Shown: positions 1 through 5,484, counted from the stretch's first letter. The stretch is DNA of 5,575 bases from Candidatus Woesearchaeota archaeon (GCA_015522765.1 WALR01000040.1:1-5575), one strand, 5' to 3'. Notes: a model not told the origin generated them from the letters alone. Translations and numbers: made by a program.

Positions 1-105
1 CAAATAAACGAGATAAGCAGCCTCATGAACAAAGAAGAAAAAGACACAGCCACAAGAATAAGAATAATCAAGTCAATACTCGCACTACTCGCAATGTGGG
101 GATAA
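1..105 (+). CDS. C-terminal end of an unidentified protein (partial)
   Basis: The first reading frame is open from the window edge to a TAA at 103-105 and gives 34 residues ending in IKSILALLAMWG. The fragment has a charged, probably helical stretch (NKEEKDTATRIRIIK) followed by a short hydrophobic end. I do not recognise the family. The stop lies one base before the coaE ATG, which is the spacing expected of genes in one operon, so this gene probably shares a transcript with coaE and coaD. That the frame is real rests on its openness, the tight spacing and the fit of the stop; the length visible is too short for proof. Confidence 0.55.
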   Translation, partial: QINEISSLMNKEEKDTATRIRIIKSILALLAMWG

Positions 106-106
106 A

Positions 107-691
107 ATGAGAATACTCCTAACAGGAAGAGTGGGAAGCGGAAAGACAACAATTCTTAATTATATTGAAAAAATGGGTTTCCACACAATAAAAACCGACG
201 ACATAACCCATGAGGTACTCACACGCTCCAATGTGAAGAACAGCATAAAACAAACCTTCGGTAAGAGCGTATTCTCCCCTAACGGAGAAGTTGACAGGAA
301 CAAACTTGCAGATATCGTTTTCTCGTCACCTAAAAAACTGAATATTCTCGAGGCCATAACACAGCAGATAATTAAGAAGAAGATTAATGAGCTTACCAAA
401 GGGAAAGACATTTTTATCGTTGAGTCTGCCCTCCCGCTGCCCGGCTTTGACAGGGTCATCCTAGTTGAGAGCCCTGCATCTGAGAGAAAGATGCGGCTTA
501 AGAAAAGCGGCAGGGAAGGGCATTTCCTAAGGGACGCATTTCAGGAGGAGAATATCAAGGGGATGTACAGAAGGGAAGATATTTATACCATAAAGAACAC
601 CTCTCCTAAGGAATCATTTAGGCAGGTTGAGATGGTTCTTGAGAAGCTGAGGAAGGAAGATGAAACAGGCGATATATCCCGGAACATTTGA
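107..691 (+). CDS. coaE: Dephospho-CoA kinase, divergent bacterial-type CoaE
   Basis: Predicted to phosphorylate the 3'-hydroxyl of the ribose of dephospho-CoA with ATP, the last step of coenzyme A synthesis, in the cytoplasm. The 194 residues are close to the family's usual length of about 200. Visible features are a Walker A loop GRVGSGKTT at residues 7-15, the acceptor-site segment TDDITHEVL at 30-38 and the family signature FG..VF..NGEVDR..L...VF at 51-72. The LEAIT stretch at 81-85 and the late segment IKNTSP followed by RQVEMVLEKL also fit. Several motifs are degenerate: the usual THP after LEAI reads TQQ (85-87), and the PLLFE-like motif is replaced by ESALPLPGFDR (106-116). The start is the ATG one base after the previous stop, with a weak G-rich ribosome site GTGGGG at 96-101. 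Its 3' end overlaps coaD by 32 bases, so the two are probably translationally coupled. Family assignment is fairly safe; activity is inferred from family and neighbour. Confidence 0.8.
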   Translation: MRILLTGRVGSGKTTILNYIEKMGFHTIKTDDITHEVLTRSNVKNSIKQTFGKSVFSPNGEVDRNKLADIVFSSPKKLNILEAITQQIIKKKINELTKGKDIFIVESALPLPGFDRVILVESPASERKMRLKKSGREGHFLRDAFQEENIKGMYRREDIYTIKNTSPKESFRQVEMVLEKLRKEDETGDISRNI

Positions 692-1148
692 CCCTGTGAC
701 CAACGGACATGTTGATGTGATAAAGAGGGCGGCCAGATTGTTCGGCAGAGTCATTGTAGCTGTTCATGAGGATTCTTCTAAGAGTTGTCTCTTCAGTGCT
801 GAGGAGAGGATAAGACTTGTTAAGGAGGCTGTTAAGGGGATAAAAGGCATTACTGTAGAAGGCTTCTCAGGGCTCCTTGTTGATTACTGCAGGAGGAAGG
901 GGGCTGATATTATTATACGCTCTTTAAGGGCTGTCTCTGACTTTGACTATGAGTTCCAGATGGCTGTTATCAATTCAGAGCTTTATAAGGATATTGACAC
1001 TGTTTTTCTCATGACTGATAAGAGGTATTTCTTCCTTAGCTCGAGCATTGTTAAGGATGTCGCTATTAGGGGCGGTGACATTTCAGGGCTTGTTCCGCCT
1101 GCTGTCAGGGGATTAATCCAGGAAAAAGTTTCCCTGCTCCGTAAGTAA
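660..1148 (+). CDS. coaD: Phosphopantetheine adenylyltransferase, bacterial type (CoaD)
   Basis: Predicted to transfer AMP from ATP to 4'-phosphopantetheine, making dephospho-CoA, the substrate of the CoaE encoded just upstream. The 162 residues match the bacterial family length (about 160). The nucleotidyltransferase signature is intact: YPGTFDPVTNGH at 6-17 (T-x-G-H), K41 in SSKSCLF followed by EER, the GLLVDY substrate-site segment at 71-76, R87 and R90 in RSLRAVSDFDYEFQMA, and the SSSIVKD motif at 127-133. The usual RGLR reads RSLR here. The ATG lies inside coaE, with a purine-rich ribosome site (GAGG at 649-652, 7 bases before the start). Most archaea use an unrelated-subfamily PPAT, so a bacterial-type enzyme behind archaeal signals suggests old gene transfer or a lineage-specific inheritance (inference). 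Confidence 0.95.
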   Translation: MKQAIYPGTFDPVTNGHVDVIKRAARLFGRVIVAVHEDSSKSCLFSAEERIRLVKEAVKGIKGITVEGFSGLLVDYCRRKGADIIIRSLRAVSDFDYEFQMAVINSELYKDIDTVFLMTDKRYFFLSSSIVKDVAIRGGDISGLVPPAVRGLIQEKVSLLRK

Positions 1149-1175
1149 TGAACATAATGCTCCGCCCAAGAGTAA

Positions 1176-1181
1176 TTTTTT
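1176..1181 (+). terminator. T-run, candidate archaeal terminator after coaD
   Basis: Six consecutive T bases begin 28 bases after the coaD stop. No strong stem precedes them, which is how archaeal intrinsic termination by U-rich RNA normally looks. A weak TGGCC/GGCCA inverted pair (1187-1191 and 1209-1213, loop of 17) lies just after it and is not needed for this reading. Position between two transcription units supports the call, but a run of six T is modest. Confidence 0.4.
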
Positions 1182-1242
1182 CCTCCTGGCCGAAAGATTT
1201 ACCTAAGGGGCCATAGATAATACAGGAGATGCATATGTGCAG

Positions 1243-1249
1243 ATAAATA
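1243..1249 (+). promoter_or_regulatory. Candidate TATA box for the 411-residue surface protein gene
   Basis: ATAAATA is centred 26 bases before the ATG at 1272. That is the usual distance from an archaeal TATA box to the transcription start, so the message would be leaderless. Consistent with this, the bases before the ATG (TCTCTGTGCC) hold no Shine-Dalgarno sequence. The box departs from the ideal TTTATATA and has no clear purine-rich BRE, so the call rests mainly on spacing. Confidence 0.45.
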
Positions 1250-1271
1250 CCATCCTCTTATTCTCTGTGCC

Positions 1272-2507
1272 ATGAGATTGTTGGCTCTTTTAATACTCCT
1301 GCTGGTTGCCTCGCAGTCCGCCCAAGCATTGTTCATAGATATCAGGGGGGTGAATGATTCTGCTCCTGCAATAATTGATTATGGTGAGAGCTGCCTGTTC
1401 AGGCTTGTAGGCACTGCAAATGGGAGTACATCTACTCTGTCGGATTACAGCTATGAGGTGGGCTACCTTAACGGGAGTGTCATGAGGAAAAGGGAGAGCC
1501 GCTCTCGCGGATGGAAGAGCCTCACCTTAAGCCCGGCTAATGACCTGCCCCTCTTCATAAAGGCATCCTCCCCTCTTGGAAGTGCTTCGCGCCTCGTCGT
1601 GTTCAGGGGGAGGGCTAAGGAAAAGAAAAAGAAGAGCAGTGCTGAGAGCATCATAAGGATAAGGCGCGTTAACAGCAGTAATGAGGGCATCTCTGTTGAG
1701 GCAGACATCATTAAAGGAGACACAAGGAGGAACAGCGTCAATTTTGTTCTGCTTGACAACGCCCGGGAGGTTTGGAGGAGCACCCTTCACATCTACAATG
1801 GAAGGGTTAATGCAAGGATTAATATTCCCTATATGCTGCCTCCTGCTGATTTGTCCCTTCTTGTTAAGGGGCTCGGAAAGCAGGAGGAGAGAAAAGTGGA
1901 TAGTGCAAGGAGAGCCGGGAGTAAGGAGTGCTGGGTTGTTGTTGAGCCCGAAGAGGTGGTAATGAATAAGGGCAGGGCCCGCCTGAGCCTCCTTGTCTCA
2001 AACCAGATGAGGAGGAGAACTGCCCTCTCACTTAGTGTCAGGCTTTTCAGGAACTCGAAGGGTTATTCCAACCGGGCAGAGGCGGGCTTCTTCATTAAGG
2101 GGAGGAGTATTGAGGAGAAGCAGATTAGCATGGTGAGCAGTGCTGTGCCGGGTATTTACTGGCTTAATATAAATGGAGAAGCAGGGGTGGCTGGCAGCAG
2201 AGAGATATGCCTCATAAACAAGAGTGTTAAAGTTGCGGTTAAGGCGGCAAGAAAAACCAGGGATTCTAAAAAGAAGACATTAGGCAGGAGTGTTCCTCAC
2301 AGGGAAAATAGGGGCAGGGCGGGAGTCGTTAAGGCGGACAATAAGGAGAGCGGCCAATCTCTAAGCAGAATTAACAGGACGATTCCTAATCAGGGGATTA
2401 TTAGAAGTGTGAAAAGATACGCAGGAAGCTACTTTATCGCATTAACATTCATAGCCAACATAGCTGCCGCACTCTTTCTTGCAGGGGATATGGAAAGGGC
2501 GCGGTGA
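1272..2507 (+). CDS. Secreted, C-terminally membrane-anchored basic surface protein of unknown function
   Basis: I do not recognise this 411-residue protein. Residues 1-19 form a classic signal peptide: MRLL, a leucine-rich core, and an AQA cleavage motif at 17-19. Near the C-terminus, about residues 386-404 (YFIALTF...LFLAG) form one membrane helix followed by a short tail DMERAR. This predicts an extracellular protein anchored with its C-terminus inside. The body has many beta-strand-like stretches, consistent with beta-sandwich domains, and a linker rich in K, R and S before the anchor. Six N-x-S/T sequons are visible (for example N28, N50, N67, N134), which may be glycosylation sites. The protein is unusually rich in Arg and Lys for an outside domain, including KEKKKK at 116-121. 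The frame is open for three more codons-worth of sequence upstream of any stop at 1218 but has no earlier in-frame ATG, so ATG 1272 is the start; no ribosome site precedes it, in line with a leaderless message. It lies between the CoA genes and the scpB unit with no evident functional link to either. Confidence 0.85.
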   Translation: MRLLALLILLLVASQSAQALFIDIRGVNDSAPAIIDYGESCLFRLVGTANGSTSTLSDYSYEVGYLNGSVMRKRESRSRGWKSLTLSPANDLPLFIKASSPLGSASRLVVFRGRAKEKKKKSSAESIIRIRRVNSSNEGISVEADIIKGDTRRNSVNFVLLDNAREVWRSTLHIYNGRVNARINIPYMLPPADLSLLVKGLGKQEERKVDSARRAGSKECWVVVEPEEVVMNKGRARLSLLVSNQMRRRTALSLSVRLFRNSKGYSNRAEAGFFIKGRSIEEKQISMVSSAVPGIYWLNINGEAGVAGSREICLINKSVKVAVKAARKTRDSKKKTLGRSVPHRENRGRAGVVKADNKESGQSLSRINRTIPNQGIIRSVKRYAGSYFIALTFIANIAAALFLAGDMERAR

Positions 2508-2524
2508 CCTTTCATTGAGAGGGA

Positions 2525-2541
2525 GAAGAAAACTTTATAAA
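2525..2541 (+). promoter_or_regulatory. Archaeal BRE/TATA promoter of the winged-helix protein-scpB operon
   Basis: TTTATAAA at 2534-2541 is a near-ideal archaeal TATA box and is preceded by the purine-rich AAGAAAAC-type BRE. It starts 27 bases after the preceding stop codon. Transcription would begin roughly at 2562-2566, giving a leader of about 40 bases before the ATG at 2604. This is the best promoter in the window and argues strongly that the genome is archaeal. Confidence 0.8.
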
Positions 2542-2566
2542 CCACGCAGGGTTTGAGGATACAGAA

Positions 2567-2587
2567 ATGCCGCCCGCAGGCGGATGA
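2567..2587 (+). other. Leader element: 6-codon mini-ORF containing a GC hairpin
   Basis: The first ATG after the predicted transcription start (2567-2569) opens a six-codon frame, MPPAGG, closed by TGA at 2585-2587. The same bases contain a perfect 5-bp stem with a four-base loop, CCGCC-CGCA-GGCGG at 2570-2583. Both end before the ribosome site of the next gene (2593-2600). Either could affect translation of the downstream gene, but both are short enough to arise by chance; a regulatory role is inference only. Confidence 0.3.
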
Positions 2588-2592
2588 TGTCA

Positions 2593-2600
2593 GGGAGGAG
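2593..2600 (+). promoter_or_regulatory. Shine-Dalgarno site that sets the start at 2604
   Basis: GGGAGGAG precedes ATG 2604 by 3 bases (core GGAGG to ATG is 5 bases), a strong match to the archaeal 16S tail. It decides against the longer frame that opens with TTG at 2553. That TTG lies only 11 bases beyond the TATA box, upstream of the expected transcription start, so it would not be in the message. Confidence 0.75.
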
Positions 2601-2603
2601 AAA

Positions 2604-3272
2604 ATGATATTCAAAACTGGAAAGAAGGCGAAGAAGAAGAGGGTTAAGGAGAGCAGCGTGGATGAGGAGAAGAAGCAGAAGAAGAGCGAGTCAGAGAGGA
2701 TTGAGGAGGGCGAGATTTTAATATCCGCGGTTATCGAGATTCTCGGGAAGCCGAAGAAGTTCATTCAGGACACGCTCAAGATTGTTATAGGGGAGATTAA
2801 CTCCGGCGATGACTTTGAGATTATTGATAAGAGGATTGCAAGGGCAAAGAAGATAGAGGGGCTTTACTCCACATTTGCAGAGCTGGAGATGTGGGTCAAG
2901 AGCGCCTCCAGCCTTATAGGCTTCTGCTTTGATTATATGCCCTCAAGCCTCGAGGTCATACTCCCCACAGAGCTCAATATGAGGAGCAGCGAGTTCTCCG
3001 GGCTGATGAATGACCTTCTTGCGAAGCTTCACCAGACAGACATGGTGGCTAAGAATATGAAGCAGGAGAATGAGAACCTTAAGGCAAACGCGAACAACCT
3101 GCTGAAAAACATAGTAAGCCTTGCACTAAGCACAGGCCCTAAGGGGATTGAGGAGATTTCCAGGAGTACAGGGCTCGCCTCCCAGCACCTCAAGCCCTTC
3201 CTTGATGTGTTTGAGAAGGAGGGCAAGCTGAAGCTGAACAATGGGAAGTACGAGCTCCTTAAGGTGTTGTGA
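2604..3272 (+). CDS. Uncharacterised protein with alpha/beta domain, coiled coil and C-terminal winged helix; scpB neighbour
   Basis: This 222-residue cytoplasmic protein is not one I can name. It has four parts. Residues 1-35 are a lysine/glutamate-rich, probably disordered arm. Residues about 37-121 look like a small alpha/beta domain: a strand (SAVIEILG), a helix beginning PKKFIQDTLK, strands around FEIIDKRIARA and LYSTFAELEMWV, then GFCFDYMPSS and LEVILP. Residues about 128-172 form a long helix or coiled coil (LMNDLLAKLHQ through QENENLKANANNLLKN). Residues about 173-222 read as a winged helix (GIEEISRSTGL, then LKPFLDVFEKEGKL). My impression is that the IEILG-P and FDYMPSS region belongs to a family of hypothetical proteins seen in DPANN-type archaea, but I cannot check this. 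It ends 5 bases before the scpB ATG (or overlaps a GTG alternative by 4), so the two are surely cotranscribed. It stands where scpA normally does, yet no kleisin motif is evident; a DNA-binding regulator is the other reading. Confidence 0.85.
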   Translation: MIFKTGKKAKKKRVKESSVDEEKKQKKSESERIEEGEILISAVIEILGKPKKFIQDTLKIVIGEINSGDDFEIIDKRIARAKKIEGLYSTFAELEMWVKSASSLIGFCFDYMPSSLEVILPTELNMRSSEFSGLMNDLLAKLHQTDMVAKNMKQENENLKANANNLLKNIVSLALSTGPKGIEEISRSTGLASQHLKPFLDVFEKEGKLKLNNGKYELLKVL

Positions 3273-3277
3273 TAATT

Positions 3278-4171
3278 ATGGATGATTACAGGAGGAATCT
3301 CAGATTAAAGGTTGAGGCGCTCCTCTTCAGCAGCGGAAGGAGTATGAGCGTGGAGAGCATAGCAGAGATTACAGGGGCATCTGTAAAGGATACAGAGAGG
3401 GCCCTCAGGGAGCTTGAGGAGGAGTATAAGAGGAGGGAGACGAGCTTAACAATCATAAAGGACATTAAGGGCTACAGGATGAATGTTAAGGGGGAGTTCT
3501 CAGAGATAACAAGGAGGATAGTTGCAGAGACCGAACTTCCGAGGTCGGTGATTGAGACCCTCGCCGTCATCGCGTGGAAGCAGCCCATCCTCCAGTCAGA
3601 GATTGTGAAGATGAGGACGAATAAGGCGTACGACCATCTTAAGATGCTTGAGCAGCTCGGCTTTATCACGAGGGCAAGGAGCGGGAGGAGCATGGAGGTT
3701 AAGCTGGCCGATAAATTCTTCGACTACTTTGAGGTTGCAGGGGAGAAGGATATAAGGGAGGTTCTGAACAGCATAAACGAGCGCAGGATAGAGAAGAAGG
3801 TTAAGAGGAGGATGGAGAAGAGGGAGAAAAAGCTGGAGAGCGAGATAGTAACAGAGCCGGAGGAGGAGGCGGTAAAGGAGGAGCTTGATAAGATGGCGGA
3901 GGAGAGCGGAGAACAACTAGGAATGCTTCCTGTTTATGACACTGGCAGGGAGGAGAAAAAGAGGGATGTCAGGGAGATAAAAAAGGTGAAGGAAGAGGTG
4001 AAGGAAAAGAAGAAGCCCGAGGATGAGATGAGGCTTAAGGAGATTGAGGGGCTCTCAATGGGTGCTGCTAAGGAGTCAGGCGATTCCGAAGAGCTTAATG
4101 AAGAGGGTGGCGAGTCCGAGGAAGCTGAAGAACCCGCTGACATCAGTAAAGGTGGTGACGATAACCCCTGA
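3278..4171 (+). CDS. scpB: Segregation and condensation protein B (ScpB) with a long charged C-terminal tail
   Basis: ScpB dimers bind the kleisin ScpA and the SMC ATPase, forming the condensin complex that compacts and separates chromosomes. Residues 8-80 form the first winged helix (LKVEALLFSSGR onward). Residues 86-152 form the second and contain the family signature ETLAVIAWKQP at 93-103, then an IRG-like position reading MRT, and the end VKLADKFFDYF. The conserved core stops near residue 163. The remaining about 130 residues are a K/E-rich, coiled-coil-like and finally acidic tail, making the protein 297 residues against roughly 180-200 for plain ScpB. Its last 31 codons lie over the 3' end of mgtE on the other strand. 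The start is taken as ATG 3278, with AAGGTG at 3261-3266 inside the previous gene. GTG 3269, which overlaps the previous stop as GTGA, would add three residues and cannot be excluded. No scpA or smc is in the window. Confidence 0.9.
   Translation: MDDYRRNLRLKVEALLFSSGRSMSVESIAEITGASVKDTERALRELEEEYKRRETSLTIIKDIKGYRMNVKGEFSEITRRIVAETELPRSVIETLAVIAWKQPILQSEIVKMRTNKAYDHLKMLEQLGFITRARSGRSMEVKLADKFFDYFEVAGEKDIREVLNSINERRIEKKVKRRMEKREKKLESEIVTEPEEEAVKEELDKMAEESGEQLGMLPVYDTGREEKKRDVREIKKVKEEVKEKKKPEDEMRLKEIEGLSMGAAKESGDSEELNEEGGESEEAEEPADISKGGDDNP
3979..3984 (-). terminator. T-run on the minus strand beyond mgtE, inside scpB
   Basis: Six A bases on the plus strand, part of lysine codons in the ScpB tail, give six T on the minus strand about 92 bases past the mgtE stop. 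More T-rich antisense sequence of the lysine-rich tail surrounds it. It may end the mgtE message, but the run is explained well enough by codon content. Confidence 0.2.
4076..4171. other. Codon-aligned convergent overlap of scpB and mgtE
   Basis: The scpB stop TGA (4169-4171) and the mgtE stop TGA (complement of 4076-4078) bound 96 bases that code on both strands. Codon boundaries coincide exactly, so each scpB codon is the reverse complement of one mgtE codon. In this register middle bases pair, turning middle-A codons (D, E, N, K) into middle-T codons (V, L, I, F). This shows directly in the translations: the acidic ScpB end (SEELNEEGG and on) faces the hydrophobic MgtE end (LFIKLFGIA). Both frames are supported independently only for MgtE, which has conserved residues here. 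Confidence 0.85.
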
Positions 4172-5437
4172 GGCAACCGCAGGGTCTATTTTTAGGAGTC
4201 TGAGAATGATTGGTATTGTAATCCCTGTAAGGGATGCAACGAACATGTTTATTACCATTGCCATAAAGATTACTATTCCTATTATCGGCTGAGAGGCCCA
4301 TTTCCAGGCGATGAGTCCTGTGAGCAGCCCTGTTACTGTCCCGTTGAACACCCCTGTGAGTATCTCCCTTGTGAATACCCTCTTAAAGTACATCTTGCTT
4401 ATTCTTCCGAGGGCGAGTTCCCTTACCGTCACTGTTAATGTCTGGGTTCCCGCATTCCCTCCCATTCCTGCAACGATTGGCATGAATACTGCGAGCATGA
4501 CGAACGCCTGTATTGTGTTCTTGAAAAGCCCCACGACAGAGGCTGCGAGGAATGCTGTTATGAGGTTTATGAGGAGCCAGGGGAGCCTGTTTTTAATCTT
4601 CGCACGGAAGGGGGTGCTCAGAGATTCGTTCTTGTCAATTCCTGCCATGTGGTAGATGTCCTCTGTGTTCTCCTGCTCTATCACATTTAGGACATCATCA
4701 ACGGTAATCCTTCCCATAAGATGCCCTTTTGAATTTACGACGGGCATGCTGACGAGGTCGTACTTCCTGAACATATTGGCGACTTCTTCCCTGTCAACAC
4801 TTGCTTCCACAGAGAAGAACTCCTTCTCCATTATGTCTCCTATTTTGTCGCCCGGCTTCGCCGAGAGCAGGGAGCCGAAAGGCACCACGCCGATGAGCTT
4901 CCCGTCATTATCGACTACAAACAAATTGTAGAAGTCCTCAACATTCCCCCTAGTATGCCTTACCCTTTGGATTATATCTCCTACACTCTCGTCCTCCCGC
5001 GCAGAGAGGGATTCAACCTCCATAAGCCCCCCTGCAGTTTCCGAGTGGTACTTTGAGAGCTTTTTTAGTGTGCTCGCAAACCTTAATGGTATCTCCTTGA
5101 GTATCTGCCTTACCAGCCTCTTGGGGAGGCTCATCACTATGTCCGTGGCGTCGTCAGACTTCAGTTTTGTAATCACCCTCGTGAGCTTCTCCCTCTTCAG
5201 ATGGGAGAGTATCCTCTTCCTTGTAAGAGAGTCGACCTCTATTATAACATCCGCGGCTTTCTCTGAGTTAAGAAGCGAGAATATCCTTATTTTGTCATCG
5301 ATAGAAACAGTGTTGAGGACATCTGCTATATCAACCGGGTGGGCTCTTCTAAGGAGTTTTTTTAGTGTCCGGTCATCCTTTTCAAGGGAGTCCTCTATCT
5401 CTTCAGGGGAAACTATCCTTTTGTAATTAACATTCAT
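4076..5437 (-). CDS. mgtE: Magnesium transporter/channel MgtE
   Basis: MgtE is a homodimeric, Mg2+-gated Mg2+ channel of the cell membrane that closes when its cytoplasmic domains bind Mg2+. At 453 residues it has the full family length and layout. There is a helical N domain at about 15-132, two CBS domains at about 138-190 and 200-256, and a connecting helix through IYHMAGI. Five membrane helices lie at roughly 286-306, 311-332, 358-380, 385-411 and 421-449. Key motifs are PIVAGMGGNAGTQ at 320-332, RELALG at 339-344 and DPA...TTFTD at 418-432. D432 in the last helix corresponds to the pore aspartate known from Thermus MgtE. The start ATG has no ribosome site, and a TATA box sits 22-29 bases before it, so the message is probably leaderless. 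That leaves no room for a Mg2+ riboswitch, so control is likely to act on the protein or on transcription initiation. The 3' end overlaps scpB by 96 bases. Confidence 0.97.
   Translation of the reverse strand: MNVNYKRIVSPEEIEDSLEKDDRTLKKLLRRAHPVDIADVLNTVSIDDKIRIFSLLNSEKAADVIIEVDSLTRKRILSHLKREKLTRVITKLKSDDATDIVMSLPKRLVRQILKEIPLRFASTLKKLSKYHSETAGGLMEVESLSAREDESVGDIIQRVRHTRGNVEDFYNLFVVDNDGKLIGVVPFGSLLSAKPGDKIGDIMEKEFFSVEASVDREEVANMFRKYDLVSMPVVNSKGHLMGRITVDDVLNVIEQENTEDIYHMAGIDKNESLSTPFRAKIKNRLPWLLINLITAFLAASVVGLFKNTIQAFVMLAVFMPIVAGMGGNAGTQTLTVTVRELALGRISKMYFKRVFTREILTGVFNGTVTGLLTGLIAWKWASQPIIGIVIFMAMVINMFVASLTGITIPIILRLLKIDPAVASGVIVTTFTDVSGFFSFLGLATLFIKLFGIA
4189..4193 (+). terminator. Short T-run downstream of scpB, inside mgtE
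   Basis: Five T bases begin 18 bases after the scpB stop. It is the nearest T-run that could end the scpB message, but five T within coding sequence of the opposite gene is weak evidence. Confidence 0.2.
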
Positions 5438-5458
5438 GGGAGAAGGGTGTTATGGTTG

Positions 5459-5466
5459 TATATAAA
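5459..5466 (-). promoter_or_regulatory. mgtE: TATA box of mgtE
   Basis: On the minus strand TTTATATA is a consensus archaeal TATA box. Its centre lies about 25-26 bases before the mgtE ATG, so transcription should start at or within a base or two of that ATG. The 21 bases between box and start hold no GGAGG-like site. No convincing BRE is seen; the bases just upstream (AATTACA) are only weakly purine-rich. Confidence 0.75.
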
Positions 5467-5473
5467 TGTAATT

Positions 5474-5484
5474 AAAAATAAAAA
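5474..5484 (-). terminator. T-rich terminator of the gene upstream of mgtE
   Basis: The minus strand reads TTTTTATTTTT directly after the TAG stop at 5487-5485. There is no stem, as expected for archaeal U-tract termination. It separates the upstream gene from the mgtE TATA box that follows only 7 bases later. Confidence 0.65.

Noticed and set aside
1..300. The left edge looks more A-rich than the rest, hinting at a transferred segment.
   Set aside because: The shift is gradual within coaE, there is no junction, repeat or mobile-element remnant, and the stretch is too short to judge.
1187..1213. TGGCC/GGCCA inverted pair between coaD and the surface protein gene.
   Set aside because: The stem is only 5 bp with a 17-base loop and comes after the T-run, so it does not form a usual terminator or a convincing structured RNA.
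1224..1246. AGGAG at 1224-1228 followed by ATG at 1229 and 1235, a possible tiny gene.
   Set aside because: The frame gives only MHMCR before a stop and lies upstream of the predicted transcription start of the next gene; chance explains it.
1463..1790. Minus-strand open frames of about 90-105 codons inside the surface protein gene.
   Set aside because: Leucine/serine-rich antisense products of an AGG- and AAG-rich coding strand; no start signals, and the plus-strand gene has a signal peptide and anchor that prove its frame.
2553..2603. A longer start (TTG at 2553) for the 222-residue protein, adding 17 residues.
   Set aside because: The TTG is only 11 bases past the TATA box and upstream of the likely transcription start, while ATG 2604 has a strong GGGAGGAG site.
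823..3810. The word GTTAAGG recurs many times through the window, including a 10-base copy GTTAAGGCGG at 2238 and 2328.
   Set aside because: The copies I checked are in frame as Val-Lys (GTT AAG) followed by a G-starting codon. Codon preference explains them; they are not spaced as a regulatory repeat.
4044..5426. Several plus-strand open frames of 80-118 codons across the mgtE region.
   Set aside because: They are antisense shadows of mgtE, whose conserved domains and motifs fill the minus strand; they lack promoters, ribosome sites and recognisable content.
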